The notes under the pieces were generated by a model, which made no database searches, was not told the DNA's origin, and was given only the letters and a program-made list of their open reading frames with translations. This document shows, piece by piece, positions 1 through 7,327 of a stretch of DNA of 11,875 bases. Both the position numbers and the translations under genes were made by a program. Origin of the DNA: Hyphomicrobiales bacterium (GTDB lineage Bacteria; Pseudomonadota; Alphaproteobacteria; Rhizobiales; HXMU1428-3); NCBI GenBank assembly GCA_021775385.1, contig JAJFHW010000294.1, positions 1 through 11,875 of the forward strand, in the 5' to 3' direction. Each line of letters begins with the position of its first letter. Position 1 is the first letter of the stretch.

Positions 1-22
1 CGTCAAATCTAAACTCAAGATT

Positions 23-39
23 TGCATAATTTTTATGCA
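23..39. promoter_or_regulatory. Candidate NtrC-binding site 1 upstream of amt
   Basis: The sequence TGCATAATTTTTATGCA is a near-perfect 17-base palindrome with the TGC-N11-GCA frame of NtrC (GlnG) enhancer sites. Its centre lies about 139 bases before the transcription start predicted from the sigma-54 element, a normal distance for an NtrC enhancer. The inner bases are A/T rather than the usual CACC/GGTG, so the match rests on the outer TGC/GCA arms, the spacing and the context. Confidence 0.5.
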
Positions 40-40
40 C

Positions 41-57
41 TGCTTAAAAATTATGCC
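41..57. promoter_or_regulatory. Candidate NtrC-binding site 2 upstream of amt
   Basis: The sequence TGCTTAAAAATTATGCC repeats the same frame as the first site, with one outer base off (final C instead of A). Its centre is 18 bases from that of site 1, so the two could form a tandem enhancer, although NtrC pairs are often spaced a little wider. It would centre about 121 bases before the predicted start. Confidence 0.4.
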
Positions 58-119
58 TAATAAATAGTCAATTTCAAAAAGCACAAAAAACAAGCAAATG
101 CCTAATTTGTTGATTCAAT

Positions 120-136
120 TGCTTAATTTTAATGCA
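120..136. promoter_or_regulatory. Candidate NtrC-binding site 3, promoter-proximal
   Basis: The sequence TGCTTAATTTTAATGCA again shows TGC-N11-GCA and lies only 7 bases before the sigma-54 element. A site this close is not a typical looping enhancer. It may be a low-affinity or governor site, or the similarity may be partly chance in A+T-rich DNA. Confidence 0.4.
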
Positions 137-143
137 TGCACTT

Positions 144-159
144 TGGCATGTCCCTTGAA
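144..159 (+). promoter_or_regulatory. Sigma-54 (RpoN) promoter of amt
   Basis: TGGCATGTCCCTTGAA matches the -24/-12 consensus TGGCACG-N4-TTGCA in spacing. The -24 GG is intact, and there is one change in each box (T for C at the -24 box, A for C at the -12 box). The predicted start is near base 170, leaving a leader of about 45 bases before the amt ATG. NtrC/RpoN control is the known regime for ammonium transporters in proteobacteria, which supports the call. Confidence 0.6.
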
Positions 160-214
160 ACAGCTACATCCTATTGAAATTATACAAAAAAATATTTTAA
201 GGGGATTCCGGTAG

Positions 215-1447
215 ATGAATAATTTATCAACAGGTGGCGATTTATTCTTCGTCCTAATGGGGGCAATACTTGTTTTTGCCATGCACGCAGGATTTGCATT
301 CCTAGAAGTGGGAACAGTACGCCATAAAAACCAGGTCAATGCTTTGGTCAAAATTTTAGTAGATTTTGCCCTCTCAACAATAGCCTATTTTTTCATTGGC
401 TATTTCATTGCCTATGGCACGCACTTCCTAGTCGACGCAACCGTTCTTTCAGGCACTGCCGAAGGTTCAACATTTGAACCGCAAGGTTTGACCTTGGTAA
501 AATTCTTCTTCCTGGCAACATTTGCAGCTGCAATCCCTGCCATTATTTCAGGCGGCATAGCTGAACGCGCAAAATTTTTACCACAATGCCTGGCAACACT
601 CGCCTTAGTATCTCTCATCTATCCTTTGTTTGAAGGCATGATCTGGAATGGCAACTTTGGTTTAAACGACTGGATGGAAGCAAACTTAGGCGCACCGTTC
701 CATGACTTTGCAGGTTCAATTGTTGTACATGCAGTAGGTGGTTGGATTGCCCTTGCAGCCGTTATTTTACTTGGCGCAAGAGAAGGCCGTTATTCAAAAA
801 CCGGTCAAACAATCGGCATCCCACCTTCATCTATTCCATGGCTAGCTCTTGGTTCATGGCTTCTTTGTATTGGCTGGTTTGGCTTTAACGTAATGACAGC
901 CGGTTCATTAAAAGCAGCCTCTGGCCTTGTGGCAATGAACTCTCTTATGGCAATGGTTGGCGGTATTGTTGCTGCATTACTAGCAGGCCGTAATGACCCA
1001 GGCTTTGTACATAATGGAGCACTTGCTGGCTTGGTTGCTGTTTGCGCCGGTTCGGACATCATGCATCCAGTTGGAAGCCTCGTCACAGGTGCTGTTGCAG
1101 GCGGTTTATTTGTCTTCATGTTCGAATATTCGCAAAACAAATTAAAAATCGATGACGTACTCGGCGTTTGGCCTCTTCACGGCCTATGTGGCCTTTGGGG
1201 CGGCATCGCTGCTGGCATCTTCGGCCTAACGTCTCTCGGCGGGCTTGGCGGCGTGACATTCTTGAGCCAACTCTTTGGTAGTCTCCTTGGTTGTGCCTAT
1301 GCCTTTATTGCTGGCCTCATTGTTTATGGCATCTTAAAAGCAGTTCTAGGACTTCGCCTCACCAAAGAAGAAGAAATCCAAGGTGCTGACTTATCTATTC
1401 ATAAAATCAGCGCAAATCCTGAACAAGAGTTTGTTGGCGGTCGTTAA
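215..1447 (+). CDS. amt: Ammonium transporter, Amt/MEP/Rh family
   Basis: This is an inner-membrane channel that takes up ammonium (NH4+/NH3) when nitrogen is scarce. The 410-residue product is almost entirely hydrophobic, consistent with the 11 membrane segments of the family. The pore residues are visible: the DFAG...VVH block places Asp164 and the first pore His at 172, and HGLCG places the second pore His at 322, matching Asp160, His168 and His318 of E. coli AmtB. The protein starts straight into the first membrane helix, without the cleaved signal peptide of E. coli AmtB. The ATG at 215 is supported by AAGGGGA at 199-205. The gene has its own upstream promoter and NtrC-like sites and ends at a strong terminator, so it appears to be a single-gene unit. 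The usual partner glnK is not between promoter and gene; it may lie left of the window or elsewhere. The family assignment is very secure. Confidence 0.97.
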   Translation: MNNLSTGGDLFFVLMGAILVFAMHAGFAFLEVGTVRHKNQVNALVKILVDFALSTIAYFFIGYFIAYGTHFLVDATVLSGTAEGSTFEPQGLTLVKFFFLATFAAAIPAIISGGIAERAKFLPQCLATLALVSLIYPLFEGMIWNGNFGLNDWMEANLGAPFHDFAGSIVVHAVGGWIALAAVILLGAREGRYSKTGQTIGIPPSSIPWLALGSWLLCIGWFGFNVMTAGSLKAASGLVAMNSLMAMVGGIVAALLAGRNDPGFVHNGALAGLVAVCAGSDIMHPVGSLVTGAVAGGLFVFMFEYSQNKLKIDDVLGVWPLHGLCGLWGGIAAGIFGLTSLGGLGGVTFLSQLFGSLLGCAYAFIAGLIVYGILKAVLGLRLTKEEEIQGADLSIHKISANPEQEFVGGR

Positions 1448-1468
1448 TCGTCATAACAATCAAAAATT

Positions 1469-1500
1469 AAAAAGCCACCTGAAATTTCAGGTGGCTTTTT
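1469..1500. terminator. Bidirectional rho-independent terminator between amt and yiiM
   Basis: A perfect 32-base palindrome is centred at 1484/1485. The G+C-rich core GCCACCTGAAATTTCAGGTGGC is flanked by A5 on the left and T6 on the right, giving a stem with a U-run on both strands. It lies 22 bases after the amt stop and 28 bases before the stop of the convergent MOSC gene, so it probably ends transcription from both sides. Confidence 0.92.
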
Positions 1501-1527
1501 TAATTCCAAATTCAAGGAAGATAACTC

Positions 1528-2250
1528 TTAAGCCCCATCAAACCCGTCCGACCCATCTAGCCTCGCCCCCCAATCTTCCACATCACCTTTTGCCAATCTG
1601 CGTTCAGCTAATTTCCTCCAATTTTGAGCCAAAAACTGTAATCGAAGTAAATCTTCAAAAGCTGCAAAATTTTTCACATCAACATAAAGCAAATTAGTGA
1701 CTCGCGCTAAAGTCCAGCTAGGCGCCAATCTCTCTCTCAAAATAAGCACATCTCCGCCACTAACCATACCCTCTTCCAAAACACGATAATACCAACCCGT
1801 ATACCCCGTATCCTGAACTTGCCGCGACATAGAAGCAACGCCAAAACGTTCATTCAATTTCCAGCAAGGTTGGCGTCCTTGAGAAAGTTGAACAACGCCT
1901 GTACCTAATTGAAATATATCTCCAAGACAAACATCAGCCTCGGTTAAACCAACCGTAGAAATATTCTCTCCAAAAGCCCCAGCTTCACTCAAAGAAGGAC
2001 CATGATAATCAGCCCCTTCGTTTAAAAAAACATCCGACCAGCCTTTATAATGATCGAACGGATAATGATGAATGGCCTTCTCAACACCGCCATGCAAACG
2101 CAAATCTCCTTGCTCATCACCATCCAAACCAAATTCCCCAAAATGCAGCCGCCCCTCTACAGAGGACTTATCAATTCCGCTAGGCGTTTGACGCGCACCC
2201 AAAGGCCTAACTAAGCCCGTTAAAACAGCAGAAATTTCAATAACATCCAT
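1528..2250 (-). CDS. yiiM: MOSC domain protein of the YiiM type (molybdenum cofactor enzyme)
   Basis: The 240-residue product follows E. coli YiiM (about 224 residues) along its length. Shared blocks are the GLDGDEQGDLRLHGG...KAIHHYP segment at residues 41-64, FGENISTVGLTE at 93-104, and QPCWKLN around Cys129, the likely molybdenum ligand of MOSC enzymes. The C-terminal WRKLAERRLAKGDVEDW matches the YiiM-specific 3-alpha tail. YiiM in E. coli uses the molybdenum cofactor to reduce N-hydroxylated base analogues such as 6-N-hydroxylaminopurine, protecting against mutation; applying that substrate here is inference. The gene is transcribed alone, convergent with amt and divergent from the next gene. 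No strong ribosome site precedes the ATG at 2250. Homology of the N-terminus with YiiM still favours that start. Confidence 0.88.
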   Translation of the reverse strand: MDVIEISAVLTGLVRPLGARQTPSGIDKSSVEGRLHFGEFGLDGDEQGDLRLHGGVEKAIHHYPFDHYKGWSDVFLNEGADYHGPSLSEAGAFGENISTVGLTEADVCLGDIFQLGTGVVQLSQGRQPCWKLNERFGVASMSRQVQDTGYTGWYYRVLEEGMVSGGDVLILRERLAPSWTLARVTNLLYVDVKNFAAFEDLLRLQFLAQNWRKLAERRLAKGDVEDWGARLDGSDGFDGA

Positions 2251-2445
2251 ATTTTAATCCACAAACTAGAGATAAGCAGCATCCACCTAAAAACTGAAAA
2301 CACATATAGTGCGCTAAAAAATAAATATAAAACCAGCAGATAAAAGATGCAAAGAACATAATTGCTTCGATTGACAAGAAACTCTATAAATAAAGTGCCG
2401 TTCGGCAGATTAAACCCAGTGCATTTAAAATAGGGAACGCACCCA

Positions 2446-2886
2446 ATGAGCATCATGCTATCAATCGACTATCCAGCCATTAGCGCCGAAAAAGGCAATG
2501 CCATTAAAGATGAATTACAACGCCAAGATGTATTAGGTGATTTCGGACCCGGCCTTGGCATTCTCACAACACTTCTGGGTAAGAAAAAACCAGATATGAC
2601 ATGGTGCAATATTATTGAGCCAAACTGGTTTGAAGGAAATTATGACGGCTCAACTGATCGAGTACCATTAACAGAAGAAGGTATGAACAAATTAAACACA
2701 GCCGTCCAAGCCATCTATAATGTTGCTAGCGGTCCGATCACTGTTCTCTGTCACAGACACAATGAAAATCCCAAAGGGCAAAAAGAACTCAACATTCAAG
2801 AGTTTAATTCAATGCTACATGCAGAAGGTTTGCCATATCGCACATTGATCGTCCTAGATAGACGTCTCGCAGATCGCAGCGATTAA
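2446..2886 (+). CDS. Conserved-looking hypothetical protein, 146 residues
   Basis: I do not recognise this protein. It has no signal peptide, membrane segment or coiled coil, so it should be a soluble cytoplasmic protein. It is mixed in composition, with two cysteines (in MTWCNII near residue 54 and VLCHRH near 101) and a Gly-rich FGPGLG stretch near residues 33-38. It has a strand-like hydrophobic segment PITVLCHRH and a C-terminal TLIVLDRRLADRSD. The ATG at 2446 is preceded by AGGGA at 2432-2436 with good spacing; the ATG at 2455 is too far from it. The gene lies 84 bases upstream of pyrE on the same strand with no terminator between, so the two may share a transcript. That is the only functional hint. 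Normal codon use and the ribosome site make it very likely a real gene. Confidence 0.8.
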   Translation: MSIMLSIDYPAISAEKGNAIKDELQRQDVLGDFGPGLGILTTLLGKKKPDMTWCNIIEPNWFEGNYDGSTDRVPLTEEGMNKLNTAVQAIYNVASGPITVLCHRHNENPKGQKELNIQEFNSMLHAEGLPYRTLIVLDRRLADRSD

Positions 2887-2970
2887 TAAGGCAACGGGGC
2901 TTTAAAAGCAAAACTACGAATTACAATGTCTAAAGAAATACCTTAAAGAGAAACACCGAAAAGAGCAAAA

Positions 2971-3558
2971 ATGACGAATAATTTAATGCATCTCAACAGC
3001 GAAGAAATGCAGAAAAATCTCATCTCCATAATAAAAGAAAAAAGCTTCCAAAAAGGAGCTACCATCAAACTAGCTTCAGGTAAAAGCTCCTCTCATTACT
3101 TTAACATGAAACCAACCATGTTAGATCCTGAAGGTTCTGTACTGATTGCTAATTTAATGCTTGATGCAGTGAAATCATTTGGCAAAAATTTTGACGCCAT
3201 TGGCGGCGTTGAACTCGGCGCAGTTCCTATTGCTTCTTTCATCGCTCCAATTTCACAATTAAGAGGCGAGCCAATTAAAGCCTACATGATTCGCAAAAAG
3301 CCAAAAGACCACGGCACTGCAAGTCTTGTCGAAGGTCTCACAAAAGATGAAACTCTTGACGGCCAAAACATAGTGATTGTGGAAGACGTCACCACAACAG
3401 GTGGCTCCGCTTTAAAAGCCATCGCAGCTTGCAGAAAAGAAGGTGCGAATATTGAGCATATCATCACAATCGTTGATCGAGAAGAAGGTGCCACTGATGC
3501 CTTCAATAAAGAAGGCATCCAATTAACAAGCCTGTTTAGCGCTTCAGATTTTCTCTAG
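2971..3558 (+). CDS. pyrE: Orotate phosphoribosyltransferase
   Basis: The enzyme joins orotate to PRPP to give orotidine 5'-monophosphate, the fifth step of pyrimidine synthesis. The 195-residue length is normal for the short bacterial type. Visible motifs are LASGKSSSHYFNMKP (34-48, substrate loop with Lys38), IRKKPKDHG (107-115, the flexible catalytic loop with Arg108, Lys109, Lys112 and His114), and the PRPP-binding signature VIVEDVTTTGGSA (135-147). The ATG at 2971 has AAGAG at 2961-2965. The next in-frame ATG is five codons later and less well placed. It follows the 146-residue hypothetical gene on the same strand. The usual neighbour pyrF is not in the window. The family call is secure. 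Confidence 0.96.
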   Translation: MTNNLMHLNSEEMQKNLISIIKEKSFQKGATIKLASGKSSSHYFNMKPTMLDPEGSVLIANLMLDAVKSFGKNFDAIGGVELGAVPIASFIAPISQLRGEPIKAYMIRKKPKDHGTASLVEGLTKDETLDGQNIVIVEDVTTTGGSALKAIAACRKEGANIEHIITIVDREEGATDAFNKEGIQLTSLFSASDFL

Positions 3559-3565
3559 AGCGTTC

Positions 3566-3660
3566 ACTCAAGAGTTAACAGCCTGGCTGCTGGTAGGCAA
3601 CTGAAGCGCAGCCAAGAAAACGCGGTTGCGTCTTGCGGATCCCTCGTGGGCATCTGAAGC
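3566..3660. repeat. G+C-richer intergenic patch with inverted and direct repeats after pyrE
   Basis: This stretch is distinctly richer in G+C than the other intergenic DNA here. TGGCTGC (3584-3590) pairs with GCAGCCA (3608-3614) across a 17-base loop, and CTGAAGC occurs at 3601-3607 and again at 3654-3660. There is no T-run, so it is not a standard terminator, though it could slow transcription leaving pyrE. Neither strand holds a credible ORF. It may be a dispersed intergenic repeat or a decayed gene fragment; within one window I cannot tell. Confidence 0.4.
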
Positions 3661-3699
3661 AAAAAGATAGCAACTAAAGAGCAACTAAGAAATAATCAC

Positions 3700-4023
3700 T
3701 TAAGTCTGTTTATTGCCAAGGGGATTATGCTTCAAAATTAAATCAGCCATAATTCCCTTGCGCTCAGAAACATTGTTATTAAACAAAATATGAATTTGCG
3801 TTGGCTTATATTCACTAATAATTTCATCAGCAATTGGGTTTTGCCGCACCAGGTCCATACGATTTGTCTGGTTCACATAAACCAGTGAAACATCATCAAC
3901 TGACAAAGCCCGCACATAGAGAAAAATTGCGCCAATAGCATCAAATTTCTGGTTTAAACGATAAACCCAAAACTCATGATCTCGTCCAGAAACCCCCGAC
4001 CAAGTATACAAGTCAGATTCCAT
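3700..4023 (-). CDS. Small protein resembling a degenerate GIY-YIG nuclease domain
   Basis: The 107-residue product has the layout I associate with a small alphaproteobacterial family annotated as GIY-YIG-like. It has an N-terminal FWVYRLNQKF strand, GAIFLY (31-36) in the 'GIY' place, VYVNQTN (48-54) in the 'YIG' place, then TQIHIL and a C-terminal DLILKHNPLGNKQ (94-106) ending in the conserved Asn. The YIG glycine is Asn51, and the residue where the metal-binding Glu is expected is Met92, so nuclease activity looks lost. This alignment is from memory and is an inference. I chose the ATG at 4023, not the one at 4050, because CTTAAGGGGGATAGCT lies just before it and gives an ideal ribosome site. 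The gene stands alone, convergent with pyrE and downstream of polA on the same strand. Confidence 0.6.
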   Translation of the reverse strand: MESDLYTWSGVSGRDHEFWVYRLNQKFDAIGAIFLYVRALSVDDVSLVYVNQTNRMDLVRQNPIADEIISEYKPTQIHILFNNNVSERKGIMADLILKHNPLGNKQT

Positions 4024-4194
4024 AGCTATCCCCCTTAAGCCTTCATCCAACCAATTTTTTTATGAAAGAAAAGTCCCTTCCACATCAAGCATACCCATAA
4101 AGTACACCCTTCAAAATACTAACAAGTACCCCAAAAAAGTAAACAAACAATTCATATATGTATAATTTTATCCTATAAATTAACGAAAATAATT

Positions 4195-4223
4195 CACATT
4201 AAACTTCAAAAAAATTTAATGTG
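4195..4223. repeat. A/T inverted repeat over the polA stop codon
   Basis: CACATTAAA (4195-4203) and TTTAATGTG (4215-4223) are perfect 9-base inverted copies around an 11-base A-rich loop. The polA stop lies in the right arm. On the polA transcript the loop holds a T-run, but the stem is nearly all A/T, so this is at best a weak termination or mRNA-end hairpin. Confidence 0.35.
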
Positions 4224-7104
4224 CCTCATCCCAATTTTTAGCAAATGAAGCGTCGACTTTTAACGGTACTTTTAAATCAATAACAGGATTGTTCGCTTGC
4301 TCCATCACATCACAAATCAGGGGCATAATAGCCTCAGCTTCAGTCTCTAAAACTTCAAAAATGAGCTCATCATGCACCTGTAATAACATCAAAACAGGTG
4401 TTTTATTATCCGCAAGAGAAGGCTCCATTCGAATCATAGCGCGGCGAATAATGTCTGCAGCCGTCCCTTGAATTGGCGCATTGATTGCAGCCCGTTCAAA
4501 AAAGGCTTTTTGCTGTTTATTGTTTGTTTTCACACCGGGGTAATGAACACGCCGACCGAAAAGTGTCTCAACATATCCCTGATCAGCAACCTGTTCTTTT
4601 ATGTTGTTCATATAAGCTTGAATGCCAGGAAACCGCTTAAAATATGTTTTGATATAATCACTTGCTTCAGAGCGAGAAATGCCAAGCTGGTTTGCAAGAC
4701 CAAAAGCAGAGATCCCGTAAATGATCCCAAAATTAATCGCCTTAGCCCGGCGTCTCGTCATCGGGTCCATGTCTTCAAGCGACACACCAAACATTTCAGA
4801 AGCCGTGAGTGCGTGAATATCTTGCCCCTCATGAAATGCTTCAATCAATTGCGGGATGTCAGCCATGTGCGCTAAAATGCGCAACTCAATCTGGCTATAA
4901 TCAGCAGAGAGAAGCACATTCCCAGGCGCCGCCACAAATGCTTTTCGTATCTCACGCCCTTCAGCTGTTCGAATTGGAATATTCTGAATATTAGGGTCAG
5001 TTGAGGCAAGGCGTCCCGTACTCGTTGCCGCCAAAGAATAAGACGTATGAACCCGCCCCGTTGCCTCATTAATAAACTTAGGCAGTGCGTCTGTATATGT
5101 GGATTTTAATTTCGATAGCTGACGCCATTCTAAAATGGTCCGCGGCAGAAGGCGCTCTTCATCACTCAGCCCCTCATCAACTGCCAACCCTTCCAAAACT
5201 CCTGCCCCTGTTGCCCAAGCTCCGGTTTTAGTCTTTTTTCCGCCCTTATAATTCAACTTTTCAAACAGCACTTCCCCAAGTTGCTTCGGACTAGCAATAT
5301 TAAAACTTTCATCAGTCAATTTATGAATTTGCACTTCATGCTCTGCAAGCTTATCGGCAAATCCTTTACTGAGCCCCGCTAAAATAGAGCGATCAATCAT
5401 AACTCCTTCCATTTCCATTTTAGCTAAAACAGAAATCAATGGACGCTCTAATGTTTGATAAACAGTCATGCGTTTAGCAGCAGCTAACCGAGCCTTTAAA
5501 ACATGCCAAAGCCGTAGCGTCACATCAGCATCTTCAGCTGCATATTTTGTGGCTTCAGGCACAGGTACCAAATCAAAAGTAATTTGCGACTTACCAGTCC
5601 CGACGATCTCTTTAAATGCAATCGGCTCATGATCGAAATAATATTTTGAAAGCTCATCCATCCCATGCCCATGCACACCGGCATCAAGCGCATAAGACAT
5701 CAACATCGTATCATCAATCGGCGCCATAAAAACATTCTGCCGCGCCAAAATAACCCAGTCATATTTTATATTTTGACCAATTTTTAAAACTGAAACATCC
5801 TCAAGCAGTGGCTTCAAAAGAGCTAAAGCTTCAGCCATCGGCGCTTGCTCAACAACACCGTCTCCTAATAAATCAAGCCCATCAGACGAACGGTGAGCTA
5901 AAGGAATGTAAGCCGCCTTACTTGGAGTTAAGGCAAGTGAAACACCAACTAAATCAACAGACATCGCATCGAGCCCTGTTGTCTCAGTATCAATAGCAAC
6001 AAAGCCTTGGGCCCTTGCAGCAGCAATCCACTCTTCAAGCACATCAAGCGAGGTAATCGTCTCATAAACCGAAGCGTCAAGCGGAACAGACTTCATCTCT
6101 TCAAGAATGGCTGCGGCAACAGCTTCCGCCCCGCCACTCTGTTCGCCACTTCTATCTTCAGCTTCAGCACCAGTGCCAGCTCCTTGTGCAAGCGCCTGCG
6201 CGGCTTTTGATGGTTGTTTTGTCTTCGGCGCTTCAACCCCAAAACTCGATGCCACTCGTTCCGTTAATTTAGAAAAGCCCATCTCTCCCAAAAAGTTCAA
6301 AAGCGCTTCTTCAGATGTCTCGGATAGAGTTAAACCGTCAAGCCCTTCTAAATCAGGCACGTCTTGACAAAGGGTCACTAGCTCACGGCTAATCCGCGCT
6401 TGCTCAGCAAATTCAATTAAATTTTCACGGCGTTTTTTCTGCTTGATTGTCTCGGCACCAGCCAGCAACTGATCAAGATCACCAAATTCATTGATCAACA
6501 ACGCCGCCGTCTTCACCCCAATGCCCGGCACGCCTGGCACATTATCAGAGCTGTCTCCCGCCAAAGATTGAATATCAATAACCTTGTCTGGCCCAACACC
6601 AAATTTGGCAAAAACTTCATCAGGTCCAATAACCTTGTTTTTCATGCCATCAAACATAGTCACGCCGGGTTGGATGAGTTGCATCAAATCTTTATCAGAA
6701 GAAACAATCACAGCCTCACCGCTCTTAGCTACTGTTTGCTTGACATAAGAGGCAATAATATCATCCGCCTCATAACCTTCTTGTTCAATACGCGGCAAAC
6801 CAAACGCATCCACCGCTTGACGTATAAGCTCAAACTGCGGGACTAAATCTTCAGGAGCAGGCGGCCTGTGAGCCTTGTATTCAGGATAAATATCAGAACG
6901 AAATGTTTTGCGAGCTGCATCAAAAATCACAGCAAAGTGCGACGGCTCGCCAGCTTCCTTTGTGTCCTGCAAAAGCTTCCACAGCATCTGGCAAAACCCA
7001 TGCACAGCGCCAACCGGCATCCCATCAGACGCCCGAGTTAAAGGTGGTAACGCATGATAAGCCCTGAAAATATAACTCGACCCATCAATAAGAAAAACTC
7101 GCAT
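4216..7104 (-). CDS. polA: DNA polymerase I
   Basis: This repair and Okazaki-fragment polymerase has all three activities. The 962-residue protein begins with a 5' nuclease domain (about 1-300; FLIDGSSYIFRAYHAL at the start, GYEADDIIAS, SSDKDL and LAGDSSDNVPGVPGIGVKTA). An Ala/Gly/Glu-rich linker follows at about 305-345. The 3'-5' proofreading domain keeps all four acids (Asp372, Glu374, Asp449, Asp525). The polymerase domain has motif A DYSQIELR (Asp735), motif B RRRAKAINFGIIYG, and motif C VHDE (Asp912, Glu913); the catalytic positions lie a constant 30 residues beyond those of E. coli. I chose the ATG at 7104 rather than the upstream one at 7182 because GGAG precedes it by nine bases and MRVFLIDGSSY is the canonical N-terminus. 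It is divergent from the GNAT gene. Confidence 0.97.
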   Translation of the reverse strand: MRVFLIDGSSYIFRAYHALPPLTRASDGMPVGAVHGFCQMLWKLLQDTKEAGEPSHFAVIFDAARKTFRSDIYPEYKAHRPPAPEDLVPQFELIRQAVDAFGLPRIEQEGYEADDIIASYVKQTVAKSGEAVIVSSDKDLMQLIQPGVTMFDGMKNKVIGPDEVFAKFGVGPDKVIDIQSLAGDSSDNVPGVPGIGVKTAALLINEFGDLDQLLAGAETIKQKKRRENLIEFAEQARISRELVTLCQDVPDLEGLDGLTLSETSEEALLNFLGEMGFSKLTERVASSFGVEAPKTKQPSKAAQALAQGAGTGAEAEDRSGEQSGGAEAVAAAILEEMKSVPLDASVYETITSLDVLEEWIAAARAQGFVAIDTETTGLDAMSVDLVGVSLALTPSKAAYIPLAHRSSDGLDLLGDGVVEQAPMAEALALLKPLLEDVSVLKIGQNIKYDWVILARQNVFMAPIDDTMLMSYALDAGVHGHGMDELSKYYFDHEPIAFKEIVGTGKSQITFDLVPVPEATKYAAEDADVTLRLWHVLKARLAAAKRMTVYQTLERPLISVLAKMEMEGVMIDRSILAGLSKGFADKLAEHEVQIHKLTDESFNIASPKQLGEVLFEKLNYKGGKKTKTGAWATGAGVLEGLAVDEGLSDEERLLPRTILEWRQLSKLKSTYTDALPKFINEATGRVHTSYSLAATSTGRLASTDPNIQNIPIRTAEGREIRKAFVAAPGNVLLSADYSQIELRILAHMADIPQLIEAFHEGQDIHALTASEMFGVSLEDMDPMTRRRAKAINFGIIYGISAFGLANQLGISRSEASDYIKTYFKRFPGIQAYMNNIKEQVADQGYVETLFGRRVHYPGVKTNNKQQKAFFERAAINAPIQGTAADIIRRAMIRMEPSLADNKTPVLMLLQVHDELIFEVLETEAEAIMPLICDVMEQANNPVIDLKVPLKVDASFAKNWDEAH

Positions 7105-7327
7105 GGTTCTATGCTCCAAAAAATAAAGAATTGCCGCAACTATGGCATTATTAATTGTGAGCTCAAAGTGGGAAGGCGTCATTAACCAGACATTTCCCCA
7201 TAGCCTTAGTGGTTAGACGCTCTGATTTTAAATGAAATTTAACTAAGAATACAAAAACATTGAATAAAAACAACAAGAAACAATAATTTGCAGCTGTTTT
7301 TTAAAACAATTATATCATGCTTAAAAG

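Noticed and set aside
24..135. Repeated GC-W-TAA motifs before amt considered as a CRISPR or iteron array
   Set aside because: There are only three copies with unequal spacing (18 and 79 bases) and no spacers; a transcription-factor site set fits better.
2371..2396. TTGACA with a downstream TATAAA or TAAAGT as promoter for the 146-residue gene
   Set aside because: The spacings are about 8 and 14 bases, too short for a sigma-70 type promoter.
2220..2456. 78-codon hydrophobic frame on the - strand between yiiM and the 146-residue gene
   Set aside because: It overlaps the starts of both flanking genes, lacks a ribosome site, and its Leu/Phe/Tyr-rich product is what A/T-rich antisense DNA gives by chance.
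4289..6846. Several 60-135 codon frames on the + strand inside polA
   Set aside because: All are antisense shadows of polA, whose motifs are intact throughout; composition is low in coding character.
7105..7182. 26-codon N-terminal extension of polA from an ATG at 7182
   Set aside because: The extension is not part of the PolA family N-terminus, and a good ribosome site lies just before the ATG at 7104.
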